Part shown: in pieces, positions 35,194 through 46,853 of the stretch
Layout of the letters: the number at the start of each line of letters is the position of its first letter
Numbering within the stretch: the stretch's first letter is position 1
Source of the DNA: Cylicocyclus nassatus
Taxonomy: Eukaryota > Nematoda > Chromadorea > Rhabditida > Strongylidae
Reading direction: 5' to 3'
DNA: 64,000 bases
NCBI GenBank assembly: GCA_958299035.1
Contig: CATQJL010000316.1
Coordinates: forward strand, 33,483,441 to 33,547,440
Translations under genes and position numbers: made by a program
The notes under the pieces: model-generated
Databases searched by the model: none
The model's input: the letters and a program-made list of their open reading frames with translations, nothing else
What the model was told of the DNA's origin: nothing

Positions 35194-36613
35194 CATATAA
35201 TCAGGGTCAAGCAAGCGTGTGGCACACCATCGCTGGTTACGACCCCTCCTCTTACTGCTGTCTCAATAAGAGCCCTGAACTATATACCTACGATAGCATT
35301 ACTTGAAGGCCCTGTCAAACGTAACGGGCAACATATCCATAATTAGCATGTCATGTCAACTAACCCCTGTAGACAATGTTTGAGCGAATCCTGAAGTTTC
35401 AGGATATTGGGTCATTTAAGTGAAATCGCCATTTTCCAGCATGATTAACTTTGTTTTAAAAGTGAAGTAGCTAGCTGTTTCTGCACTTAAGGCAAAGCAC
35501 TACTCCTTCTTTGGTCACCTCAGGAATCTCGCTTCAGAAGACCTTCTAGCTTTGGAATTGGAAGCCAACCAATATCTTGTTTTTCCTATTTTTCGCCTTT
35601 AATGGTTGTGCTTTCACCATATATTACTCAGAGCTAACAAGACGAATTAGACTCAAATCATTCCTATAAAATTCACGAGGTCTGGGCTATCGATTCATGT
35701 AAATAATTTTAATAATAATCTAAAAATATTGTTTTGATATGGTCAATGGGGTGTGGCATCACCCCTAAAAAGCTGTGGCTGCCAGAGCTTTTTAAGGGTG
35801 GTGCCACACCCCATTAACTAACCTTCATACAGATCAAATTGCTGCGTTTTTTATATCGTTGTTACTGCTTAACCTTCTTACATAGCAGAGATTTCATAAC
35901 AAAATATTTGTTCAAGAGCAAGATATAATCAATTTTTCTCACCCACGCAAATGTGAAATACTGGTAAAATACTGCGAAAATATTGAGATACGGTTACATG
36001 CTAAGTCCGCACTACTATGTGAATCGCAAGGGCAGGCAACAAGAATGTACATATTCGATAGCCTAAGCCTCGTAATCTACATTAAGGTGATTTGAGCCTG
36101 ACTGGTCTTTTCTAGCCTGAGATATTGAAAACGAAATATGGAACAAACGAGATTTTGGCTTGCTCTTAATCCCTTAATTTGGAGGTCATTTAAAGTAGGA
36201 TTTCTATTGTGAGCAAAGAAATAGTAGTTCTTTGTAATAAACGCAAAAAGAATTAGTTAACTCACCTATGGAACAAAGTAACATGTTTGAAAACGACCAT
36301 CTCACTTAGGTGGTCCTGCATTTGGGAACCTCAGAATTCGCTGAAATTTGGACCACAAGAGTTATTTTACTTGCTGATTACAAAACGATGCTCTTATGCT
36401 TTATAGATCTTTAATTATGCTTACTGTACGTATACGATTATGGGTCAAACATCAATGCGCTAGTATTTTGTATGAGAGCCTATTTGACGTTGTTAACGAA
36501 TATCATGTTATGCGAATAGCGGACCTTGATAACAACCCCCCCCCCTTCCTGATTTTTCAATACGACCCCCCAGGTGTTGCATGCCAAACCCCATGTTTGG
36601 CCCTGCATATATT
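35194..36613. mobile_element. hAT-like element, second copy
   Basis: It runs from CAGGGTCAAGC at 35202 to TTTGGCCCTG ending at 36605, flanked by CATATAAT and CATATATT (7 of 8 match). It aligns along its length with 28676-29977. It differs by a roughly 75-base palindromic insert around 35760-35815 (GGGGTGTGGCA ... TGCCACACCCC) absent from the first copy. It has no transposase. Confidence 0.82.
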
Positions 36614-37749
36614 GTAGCAAGTAAAAAATGTAATTAGGTGAAGGCACCGGTTAGGGTGCATCTTTACAAGACATACTAGACGGGTCGGACGCAGTCGTAT
36701 GCACTCGCACTAGCTGCTGTTTTAAATTGGCTGAAGGTATCCACAATTTCCACGAATCCTCTAAGCCAGCCACGTATACATGTTCTCATCGCTGTACTCA
36801 GCTCTTCCTACACATACTCAGACACTCGCAGTTAAAGGCACCATCCACCCAGATTCTCGACTTCCAGATTTTGTCGTTTCTGGGCCTTCTCATGTCCCTG
36901 TTTCCAAATATGAAGTAGAAAATCCGCGAAAATCCTGAAAATCCCATTCTAGAGAAACCAGTTGGCTTTTCAGAATGGTGATTGAAGGAGCGCCCACAAA
37001 TGGGCGGGCATGGATGGCGAGGGCGGGCATGGATGGGCTCTTCGTGCATCTTCGCCATTCCGCAACGATTTTCTCGCTTCCGAAGCTGCATTTTGCTCCG
37101 CAAGTTGGGCATTAGCTTGATAGAAGGCCTTACTGTTTTACTGCCCTACTGCTGCCAAAAGCCCAACACCCTTAACTTAGGGTGGAGGGCCTTTAACTCG
37201 CGCAGGACAAAATGCTTAGTCTTCGCTCTCCCTCAGAGCCTAAATGGAATCGTTTTCTTAATACCTTTCTTTTAGAATGTCATTTCAGCAACATTGGTCA
37301 ACCTACTCTGAATACTTCCTAAATAGGTGTAGCTTATATGCGTCTAACTAGAGCCGCTAATTATCGCCTCTTTTAAATACCTAGAATCCTCTTCCACTAT
37401 GTCGAGTGGGCGTGGTTCGGCCAGTATACCAATCATCCGAATTTTCGACTTGTTTCGTAAAGGTTTACAAACGTCTTTTCTAGACAAAACATACATAGTC
37501 TTTTGGAGAACAAAATTCTGAATGTGTTCCAATAAAAGCTAGACTGTTAACTTTTGCCGACTATATTTTTGATAGAGCCAATTACGGTGAGAGCTATTAG
37601 TTATAGCATGAAGTGTGCCAGTCGTTATCTCTTATCAAGTGTTAACGTTTCGCGCACTCAAGAGTGCACCAAATAGATAAATAAACCGAAGTAAAAACAA
37701 CAGGTCATCATCTTGTTCGCACTTTCCATTTTGATTCTTTCAATAAGTT
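36614..37749. other. No gene recognised
   Basis: Contains short direct GGGCGGGCATGGATGG duplicates at 37000-37036. Open frames across 36727-37275 on both strands look non-coding. Confidence 0.4.
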
Positions 37750-37803
37750 CTCCAAATGCTTTGTCATCGGTGATTTCACTCACTAATGACAAAGCATTTG
37801 GAG
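37750..37803. repeat. Perfect 18-bp stem hairpin
   Basis: CTCCAAATGCTTTGTCAT (37750-37767) is exactly complementary to ATGACAAAGCATTTGGAG (37786-37803), with an 18-base loop. It is too short in stem for a typical animal miRNA precursor and lacks a T-run terminator. Its role is unknown. Confidence 0.6.
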
Positions 37804-39603
37804 GAAGGCTAATGCCGGACGAAGACGCAAGCACTACTGGTTAAGCGAATGCGGCGAACACGTCTCGTTGCAGAATCTCCGGCTGACCATTCGTACTCTA
37901 AGTTTTGCATCATTTGTATAGCAGTAACCTACACTCGAAGATATAATTTTGAGTACAATGTAATAACACAAATAATTTCGCGACATAGAGGTTCATTATG
38001 TTATACAATTGTTACACCGCAAAGTTCCCGCATACTTTTTTTCGTAATTAGTGGCGTCCACAAAAGAACGCGGGAGGTATTATACAAAGTGAGCCAAAAA
38101 CATAGCATGTTGTTCCATAAATTTGTTGCGTTTTCATTTCCGCTCTCAGTTCAGTTGATTGGCTTCAAGTTGCACATAAGAATGATAAGAGCTGATTATG
38201 CTCCTCAAAAATACTAGTCCGTGCAAATGGAAGCTGTCCTACTTTATTCTCATCTTCCCAAATGGGTTTCTGAAGTGCAAAAATATGCATTTTCAGCGCA
38301 TTTTCATTGCCCATGAAAAGAAGTCTTTTGTAAAAAATGTCGGCGCCTATGACACGAAACCAGGAGGTTAGGTCGCTATAAGTGATCTAGGGTTGAAAGA
38401 GGGCTTGTCGAATAAGGAAACTCCAAATTTTCGACTGGAAGCAATCCTATGCGGGGAGCTGGCCCGTTCGGGGAACGACCATATGTTGCCGGCAACGATT
38501 GCCGAGGTTGCTGTGGTTGCCGACGTTGCCGGGGTCAGAGACAGTTAGAGAGCACGCGGAACGTGGAGGCTATCGTGGGGTCCTACAACGACCGGTAGCG
38601 CCGGCATCGACCATTTCTGTTCAATAACAAGACGGTCGGTTTGTACGCAACACACTTTCTAAAAGGTGCCGTATTGCAGAAAAGGCCCGGATGGACACGT
38701 AAACTCATTTCTCGCATGACATAGCAGGAATTCAAGTGGCGAATGCCGTCAAGACTGTCCCGCAAGACTTGAATGAAAGAAACAAGTAGCAGCTGCATTC
38801 CAAAGATTCTTTCTACATTATTTGACTCCTATAGTGATCACATGAATAGTGCTTGCTTGAGTTCCAGAGACTTCAGGACCTGAGATAATTACCAATTGAT
38901 TTCGATTTTGCTAATTTGCTATAATTTCAAATTAAGAACTCATAAAAACAGCCTAATGGACCGTTTTCATAAAACAACAAATTTAAACGATAGACGATAA
39001 ATTCCTTCAAGACACTTTTCATTTCGAAGGTCTTGTAATCCTAAATTGAGCCTACTTCAAAAACCAGTTTGGATTACTCAGCTTCCTCTAAAATGGATTG
39101 ACTTTCAATGCATTTAAATGCACTTTCCTGCATCTAAAGTTTTGCTTCTCTTTAAAAGACTTAGAAGGTTCAGAGTGGGCAAATGATTTGTCCTACACTA
39201 AAATCGAAGTACTAATACATATTGAAATAGGGAGAGCTTTAATGATAGAAAAAGAAATTCGACCCATTTTTACCATTTATTTTTTTCTTCAGTCTTTTAG
39301 AAATTCTCGAGTTAAGTCATTTTAAACGACGCCCTGGAGTATGATACTACCAAAAAGGGTAAGACGACCGTTTCTTTGGCACCAAAGTAACTTGTTGGTC
39401 CATGGCCAGCTAGACTGTTAGAAAGGAAAAAAAATTAGTTTCGCTGAAAAAAGTACAAACAATTATCTATCTTCGCGTTCTGCGAAAAGGTTTAGAAAAC
39501 GCACGTACTTCCAATCGGAGTATAAAGGCAGGTCATAAATCTCAAGTTTAGCCACCTTTCATGCCATCATTTTCATTCAAATCTATGGATGTCAGTTTCT
39601 CAC
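37804..39603. other. No gene; GTTGCCG-type repeat near 38450-38540
   Basis: The block 38468-38540 repeats GTTGCCG/GAGGTTGC words and resembles 50020-50222. The rest, including the region before P4, has no supported ORF. TATAAA at 39521-39526 lies 184 bases before the P4 ATG. Confidence 0.4.
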
Positions 39604-39653
39604 TTTTGTCACGCTTGATGTGGACTTGCTAAGCAACACACAGTGACATACAG
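39604..39653 (+). promoter_or_regulatory. Conserved upstream element of P4
   Basis: TTTTGTCAC (39604-39612), ATGTGGACTTGCTAAGCAACACA (about 39618-39640) and ATACAGGTTTCA align nearly base for base with the P5 upstream region. The TGGAYTYGCYAAGC core lies 84 bases before the ATG. Confidence 0.55.
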
Positions 39654-39704
39654 GTTTCACAGGCTTAGCGGAATCTTTGAGCATATTCGTTTATTCGCTT
39701 TCAA

Positions 39705-39769
39705 ATGAGATTTCCCACCTTGCTGATTGTCTGCTGCTGCGCCTATCCTCTTGCTCTTGCCAATATAAG
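39705..39769 (+). CDS. P4 exon 1: signal peptide
   Basis: Twenty-one codons plus AG: MRFPTLLIVCCCAYPLALAN then I and split Arg, a clear signal peptide with an ALA-type cleavage region. Donor GTCAGT follows. The CCCA cluster is shared with P5 (FLCCCAL), so P4 and P5 look like closest relatives. Pairing with 45379 needs a 5.6 kb intron containing several MITEs. Confidence 0.7.
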
Positions 39770-41834
39770 GTCAGTTCATAAACTATCATCACACGTCTCA
39801 AAAACTGTGTAACTGCGATAGTACCAACAAAATTATGTAACGACCTTAAGTATGTTTGAATGATTTGAGCTGTGGACAAGACATGTCGAAAAAACAAATG
39901 CAGTATGCCTTGGTTATCTTTCTTGTGTAGTGGAAAAGCATGCATATACTTGTTTTTTGTTAAACTGCGCAAACGAAATAATTTTCAAAGTAAGGTAAGC
40001 AAAAGTGCATTATCTGTGATTTGCCCTATAACTGCTCTCTCTCGAGCGATGGTGAAAAACCGCAGCAGCTACAACAAAATATCAACAGAAAAAGCGAGGC
40101 ATAGACATTGGTGCGATGCGACTGTCGCAATGGGTGGTCATGCGGCATTCACGATAGAGAGTCGTAAGAGTGGGCGGTGGAGTTTAGATAATAAGCTGTA
40201 AGCATAGAAGTAATTCGTATTATTAGGTTGCAAAAAAAGTTTTGCCAATAGAGGGCAAGCTGATTTGTTTTATTTAAATATTCATAAGTGGTTGTCACTC
40301 AACAGTTTGGTCATGTGTATCAACAACCTTACATTACTGGTTGACGGCAGCATCCACAAAGTAAACCCCACCCATTAGCATTTACTTGTAAGGCGGGCTT
40401 CAGGAGTATCCAAATGCCTCTGGTGCCGCAAACCTCCACTGAGGTTGAGCGCTCACCCAAGCAGTGCACTATTTTGTTGCTGCAAGAGTTCGACCTTTAA
40501 AAAAAGGTCCCTAGAAAACGGGGGCTTTGAGGGTTTGAACAATTTGAACTTTATAACTGTAATCAGGGCCCCAGAAAGGTCCAGAATAACAAAAACATGG
40601 GAGGCGAAATTTTGCGTGCCTTTAAGTATGTCATGGATGTTCCGCTCCAGGAAACGCGCTGGCTACGTTTCGTAACAGGTGGAGAGCCGTTTTTTTAACG
40701 TCAATATTAATGAAGTATTTGAATGAACTATTTCTGACTTGGGAAGAGGCATAGGTACCGGAGCAAGTGATAGTCGGATGTCGCTCTATTTGGGCAGAAG
40801 TGTATAAAATGATCAAACCAAGCTTCTGCAAGTTCTACGCGCCTGTATTCTAAAAAATATCCCCTTTTGCAGACCTGTGCGAAATGGATTACTTTCCTTT
40901 GAGCCCCTGGGCATATCTCTCGCGATTTCAGTCGCCACGCGATTTGGCCGTTTGCCGGTCTTCAGGCCAAACACTCGCAGACCACAAATGCTTGGTATAT
41001 TAACTTTTGTAAATCGATGAAATGTTCTATTTTCCGTGTACTCATTGAGTTTGTGAAGAGCAACTGGAGTATAAGGAGGCAACTGGAGTATAAGCAACTG
41101 GAGTATTGCCAAATCGTCGCGCTGATTTTGCGTGAGGTATCTCCGAGGCTAAGGAACATTTCTTCCTAGTTTACAGTAATTTTTTAAAATCAAATAGCGT
41201 ATCTGGACCTTGTCTGAAAGTATCGTGCGGCATAAGTTTCGTTTTCCGAAACACAAGAGGTGGCTGAGCGGCACGCTTGAAAAACCGAAAAGGGTGCGTG
41301 GGTGCGTCTTACACGCGTGAAATTAGGACAGTTGAGAGTTTTCGAAGTACTGTGCTCAGACACGTTTTTGACTTATGGAAGGCGCTACAATGGTTTTGTT
41401 CGCAGAACCTGTGCAGAAAATAGTGCAAAACAGCAAACATTCTTAGCGCCCTAAGGCCTAAGGCATACCTCGCGCGATTTCGTCAAGTCGCTACATCCAC
41501 GCAACTTGGCAGTTTGCCAGATATTTACAGATCAATTGTGTATAGGTCCTAAGTGCATAGGCGCGTAGCTACCAAGAGTTACAGCAAAAGCTTTAAGTCT
41601 GGCCCATGCAAAGCGTGCTAACGACCAGTTACGAAGAGTCGCTGCAGTGCCAGGTCGCGCAGCGACTGGAATCGCAAGAAGAAGTATGCCTTAGGCCTAA
41701 AACAGCATGTTTCTCCCTGCAAGAAATGGTTTCGCTTCCGGGCATAGCAACCTTGAACTATCATTATAGACTAAAGCGCCTTTTCCCATTTTACTCTGTT
41801 ACCCAGATCTTCGCCTTTCTGACAATGTTGAGTT
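39770..41834. other. P4 intron, 5' part
   Basis: Two diverged copies of a 'gcgatttcgtcaag/gcatac..cgcgcgattt' block are near 40905-40970 and 41455-41530. No gene recognised. Confidence 0.35.
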
Positions 41835-42813
41835 CCTGGCCAGATGTTTTTGTTCAAATCTTTTGCGACATAGCTTATATGCGGGGCCCGGCACGCGTTG
41901 GTTTGGAGCATTCTTGGGAACGCAGTCCGTTAGCGTACGCTCAGCATATTTCGGGTTGAGCCAGACTTCGCGGGGAAGCGGCGTACGCGGCGTACGCAGC
42001 GTACGCTCGGTATATTTCATCATAGGAGCGTACGCGGCGTACGCTGCGTATGTCGCGTACGCCGCGCAGTCTGGCCCAACCCTAAGACCCGAGCAAACAG
42101 ATGACTTGTTTACAATGCACAAACAATCACATGACGCCGAATTTGGGTTATGTTTATACCATACTACTCCAAACAAAATTGTGTAAAAAGTTTCAAAAAC
42201 TTATATGTCCTAATACCCGTTCCCGAATTTGTTGGCTTGTAGACTCACACCAAACCAAGCAAGTTGGTTCGGAGCATAAATATCGAAGAGTTCACATAAG
42301 TTTTGGACTTCTTGATTTGGACGAAGAGAACGTTTCAAAATCTATCATATAGCGAAGAGAGCGAATAAAACTACTGCTTTTCCTTTTTTGAGCCAAAAAC
42401 GGTGTAAACGCATTGATACTAGATATCGTCCCCCATTCACATGCGGTGTCCTTTAAACTATGTGGCGAAAAATGCATCGCCAGATTGTGGAGGCCACAGA
42501 TTTTGTTGGTTAAGAGGTTTTCGACGTTCTGAACACTAAATGGTACCATGTTCAAGACTGAATCTACTCAAAATGTTTTTTCTGTTTTTCTTTGTTATAT
42601 TAGTTACCTCAAAACTCGCTTTTTTCGCTTTTTTATCAAAATGTTTTTCGTATCGATTGAACAAGCGTTTTCCTACTGACTTTACGTCAAAAGAGACTTC
42701 GTAAAATTTTGCGACTAACGGACTGCGTTCCCAAGAATGCTCCAAACCAACGCGTGCCGGGCCCCGCATATAAGCTATGTCGCAAAAGATTTGAACAAAA
42801 ACATCTGGCCAGG
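41835..42813. mobile_element. GGGCCCGGCACGCG element with inverted flanks
   Basis: The termini CGGGGCCCGGCACGCGTTGG (41882) and CCAACGCGTGCCGGGCCCCG (to 42766) are inverted, as in the hAT-like element at 45984-46845. Unusually, the 47 bases outside each end (41835-41881 and 42767-42813) are also perfect inverses instead of an 8-bp direct duplication. The interior 41930-42066 is a cluster of GCGTACGC palindromes. Confidence 0.6.
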
Positions 42814-42939
42814 CTAAAATCCGTTGGTTAAAAAATCTTTTAAAAAACTACGGCGAGCTACGAGAAAAAGAAAAAAGTAGTAGTGTATTTTGTAAGGTTT
42901 ACTCTACCGAATCTTTACTTGAACTCCTTCTGAGGATTG

Positions 42940-43164
42940 TTTTGAAAGTTTTAAAAAATCGTGAAACTTGACCATCTAAAAAAGCATGGGTCGCAAATTT
43001 TGGTTATTTTCTGAAAGCTTATTGACTGTTTTGCAACATTATCATAACCATTAGAAAGAGAATGAAATTTTGCATCGAATGCTTCTAAGATCTCTTAGAA
43101 AGCTTTGTTCCTTCAAATCTGGTGCCCGTTTGAAAAAAGCGAAATTACTTTTGAAACGACCTAA
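42940..43164. repeat. Partial right arm of mariner MITE C
   Basis: It ends GCGAAATTACTTTTGAAACGACCTAA followed by TA, like the right end of 43410-44429. It shares the blocks 'catgggtcgca' and 'gcatcgaatgcttc' with it. The matching left end was not found. Confidence 0.5.
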
Positions 43165-43409
43165 TATTTTGTGCCGAGCTAATATCTACCATTGTAAATA
43201 TATAACGTTTCATAATTATGTCTAAGGCACAAGATTCTTGGAAGACTTAGGGCTGAATGAAAAGAATTGCCGATAGATACTAGTACTACATACTAGCCTA
43301 CTTGAACCAACGCATATTATAGATAAGTCACCAGATACAATACGAGCAAGAAACTCGCATACCGTTAATTTTGTGCTGAAAAATATCGGAGAAATATCGC
43401 TTATTTATA

Positions 43410-44429
43410 TTAGGTCGTTCCGAAAGTAATGTCGCTTTTTTCAAACGTACTCCACATCTCGTGGAATTAAGATGTGTAAGAGATTCTGGTAGCATTTCAT
43501 GCAGCATTTCATTCTCTTTCTAATGGTTATAAAATTACCGCACAAAATTGAATAACGTCTGGAAAAATTATTAGAATCTGCGACCCATGCTTTTTGAGAA
43601 GGTCAAGTTTCACAATTTTTCTAATTTTTCATAACAACCCTCGGAAAGAGTCCAAGTAATGGATGGATAGAGCAAACCCAACAGGAAACAGCACAACTTT
43701 TTTCACTTTCCAGAGCTCGTCATAATTTTTGTATAGATTTTTTGATGGAACTACCGTGTTTCAGCAAACTCGTCTCAGACACAAATGCATCAAACATCAA
43801 TAAGTCTTCGGATTTTGAAACTTACACAGATGGATTATGGTTTAACACTAATTTTACAAGCCAAATGAGTACTCATGCTTCGAATTAGCAACTTTCGAAA
43901 ATTCCGGGTACGGCCTGGGGCGCCTTAGAGAACTTGAATTATGGTGATGTTATCCCGGAAAACTCAATGAATCGGAAACAAAAAACAACTGTTAGAAAGA
44001 GGAGAAAAAGATACGTCGAATGGCACCCGAGTTGCTTGCCGGTTGTTGTTCTTTGAGGTCTGAGCTGACCAAATATGGAATTTGATGGCATTGAAAAATT
44101 GGTTCCAGAAACTCTAAGAAGCAAGATAAAGAAAAGAAAAAAATTACCCTGTGTCGTGTAGGATTTGCTTTATCTACCTATCACTTGTACTTCTTCGGAG
44201 AGTATGTAAAAAAATTTAGAAAAATAGCCGAACTTGATCATGGCAAAAAGCATGAGTCGCAGATTTTGGTAATTTTTGGAGCGCTCATTAGATATTATGC
44301 AATGAATTGTAAATATTAAAAAGAGAATAAAATGTTGCATCGAATGCTCCCAAGATCTCTTGAAAATCTTGATTCCATGAAATGTGGCGTCCATTCAAAA
44401 AAAGCGACATTACTTTCGGAACGACCTAA
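43410..44429. mobile_element. Mariner-like MITE C
   Basis: TTAGGTCGTTCCGAAAGTAATG at the left and CATTACTTTCGGAACGACCTAA at the right are exact inverses, bounded by TA at 43408-43409 and 44430-44431. It is 1020 bp with long subterminal inversion and no transposase. It lies in the P4 intron. Confidence 0.78.
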
Positions 44430-44433
44430 TATA

Positions 44434-45154
44434 TTAAGTTGGTCAGAAAGTTCTGTCCCACCATTTTTAAAAAATCATAACTTCTTCCTAACACAGTGTT
44501 TTTTCACGATTAAAACTTATTGGAAAGAGCAATTCATGCACTCTCTAAAACTGCCTTGGCTGCTATCTACTCAGCTTGCGACGCAGAGATAAAATTGGGA
44601 AAAGGAAATCACTTCAAGTTCGGAATTTTTAAGCAAGCCCGTTAAAAAATCCAAAACCGTGCCATAAAATCCAAACAACCAGTACCTCAGATTTTCTGAT
44701 TCTCTCTTTCTATATGAGCAAAATTCGTGCTAATCGAGCTGTATCTTTGAAGATATGATTTTTTAGAAAAAATGCCAAAAAATCAATTTTCTTAAGGGAC
44801 CGGTTTTTTGGCATTTTTCTCGAAAATCATAACTTTTCTAAGAAGAGCTCGATTGGCGCGAACTTTGCTCATATAAAAAGAGGGGAGCAGATAACCTAGG
44901 ATACTGGCTGTTTTGGATTTTATGGCACGGTTTTGGATTTTTTAATTGGCTTGCTTAAAAATTCCGAGCTTGAAATGATTTCATTTTCCCAACTTTATCT
45001 CTGCATTGCGAGCTTAATAGATAGCAGCCAAGGTAGTTTTAGAAAGTGCATGAATTGCTCTTTACAATAAGTTTTTAATCGTGCAAAAACATTGTGGTAG
45101 AAAGAAGTTATGATTTTTTAAAAATGGTGGGACAGAACTTTCGGACCAACCTAA
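44434..45154. mobile_element. Mariner-like foldback element D
   Basis: Left TTAAGTTGGTCAGAAAGTTCTG and right CAGAACTTTCGGACCAACCTAA are inverse ends flanked by TA (44432-44433, 45155-45156). The whole 721 bp is close to one palindrome centred near 44793, with arms of about 350 bases. It sits two bases from element C. The 44332-44592 open frame is a shadow. Confidence 0.8.
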
Positions 45155-45156
45155 TA

Positions 45157-45378
45157 TATAGGTCGATGTATATTTGTTTGGGGTAGATGGGCGGGATAAG
45201 TGAGCCTGCTGAACGTACTGGGGAACGGATGTGACTTATGGAGTGACAGGGACGGAAAATGATGCGTAGAAATAAAACGGAATTGTGAGTTTATCATATA
45301 TAAGATCCAAATGTTCCTAAAAGTGACCTTCAAAGCCACACCAGAGAAAATCAATTTCATAAAATCCTTACATTTCAG
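45157..45378. other. P4 intron, 3' end
   Basis: Intron tail ending in acceptor 'cttacatttcag' at 45378. The open frame upstream of the acceptor is accidental. Confidence 0.5.
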
Positions 45379-45727
45379 GCAAAGACGTCATGCTTATGCA
45401 TACGCCGTCCCTTATCCGGCAGGAGCTGCACCACTAGTTGGACAAGTTATGCCTACCGAGGCTATGCCATACTGGGTTGATATGCCAGAGCGTGTAGTAT
45501 ATGTATCAGCTATGCCTTCACCACCTCTCGCCATACCTTCACCACCTCTTACACCACCATGTCTACCATCGCCATTACCTCTTGCGCCATCCTGTCTCTT
45601 AATGCCATCCCCACTTTCTCCCCTTTCTCCACTTCCTCCTCCCACACCTCCACTTTTTTACCCGCCGTTTTACAATACCATGGGGCACTCGGTCTTGATT
45701 TATAACGTGCAGAACTGGGTTAAATAA
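45379..45727 (+). CDS. P4 exon 2: Pro/Ser/Leu-rich secreted protein
   Basis: The protein totals about 137 residues. The mature part starts (R)QRRHAYAYAVPYPAGAAP, then MPYWVDMPERVVYVSAMP, then a body of repeated SPPL / PSPL / LPPPTPP units with two Cys, ending FYNTMGHSVLIYNVQNWVK before TAA. RQRR is a good furin-type site directly after the signal peptide. The W..(M)PERVV block aligns with P2's WEREPERVV. The body lacks the His run and long polyproline. Function is unknown; it may be a structural or secreted surface protein, inferred from composition only. Confidence 0.75.
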
Positions 45728-45975
45728 AACTTTAATGTCGAAAGCCTAATCCAAGCAAAAGCGCAGCACACATGTGATAGCTTGTTGATAAAAAAAGACT
45801 ACCTGGGAAAATACATGATTCCTCTGAACATTTACATAAATGTGCTGCTCCATACAGACCACTCAAACTTCAAGTACGCCAACTTAATGTTAACTTAAAC
45901 CACTATATCATATTAACTTAGTACGCATTGTGGTAGGACGAACTTTGCCTCCATATCACGCCAGTGTGGCTGATA
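45728..45975. other. P4 downstream region
   Basis: AATAAA at 45724-45729 overlaps the stop codon; no clear downstream signal or gene was seen. Confidence 0.35.
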
Positions 45976-46853
45976 GTTGATGGCAGGGCCCGGCACCGAT
46001 GGTTTGGGGTCAAACTGGACTTCGTTTTTGGAGTTTGAAGCAACGGGGACATCGTTTTTATGAGATCCTGGAGGAATCACCAAAAAACACGACGAACATG
46101 TCAGGTTTTACGAGTTAAACGTGTTCCTTCGCAAGCGCGCGATTTTCAAATGGGAGACTCAAACAAACAAATGGCTTGTTTACAGCGCACAAACAATCAC
46201 ATGGCTCCGAATCTGGACTATGTGTATACAATATTACTCCAAACTATGTTATGTAAAAAGTTCCCAAAACTTATGTGTCCTGATATCCTTTCTCGGATTT
46301 GTTGGAAACTAGACCAACTACCAAACCAACTGGGTTGGTTCGGAGCATATATATCGGAGAGTTCACATAAGTTCTGGACATTTTTGATTTGGACGATTAG
46401 AACGGTCAAAAATCTATCATATAGTGAAGAGAGCGGATCAAACCGTTGCCTCTCCCCTTTTTTGAGTCAAAAGTAGTATAATTCTACGTTGATAGATATC
46501 GCGCTCCAATCACACTTGCGGTGTCCTTTGAAATATTTAGCGAAAAATGCATCGCAGGATTGTTGAGGCTACAGATTTGGTTGGCCTAGGAGATTTTCGA
46601 CATTCCCAGCATCAAAATGATGCTATACCCAATGGCAGAGCCTTTAATCGACTCGAAATGTTTTCTTTTTGCTTCTTTGTTATATTACATACCTCAAAAT
46701 GCGCTTTTTTCGCTTTTTTTGCTATTTTGGCTGAATAAGGGTTTCCCTACTGATTTTTACATCAAGAGGGACTTCGTAAATTTTTGCGAAGGCATGGGGG
46801 ACTTCGTTTCCTAAAAACCTCCAAACCAACGCGTGCCAGGCCCTGATTGGTGG
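45976..46853. mobile_element. hAT-like element, GGGCCCGGCAC type
   Basis: It begins CAGGGCCCGGCACCGATGG at 45984 and ends ACGCGTGCCAGGCCCTG at 46845. The flanks GTTGATGG and ATTGGTGG match in 6 of 8 positions, both mismatches being transitions, consistent with a decayed 8-bp duplication. The interior resembles 41882-42766 ('caaacaatcacatg', 'gttcacataagtt', 'gaagagagcg'). No transposase. Confidence 0.68.

Noticed and set aside
37750..37803. miRNA precursor or intrinsic terminator
   Set aside because: The stem is shorter than typical precursors, and there is no T-run; intrinsic terminators are not expected in a eukaryote.
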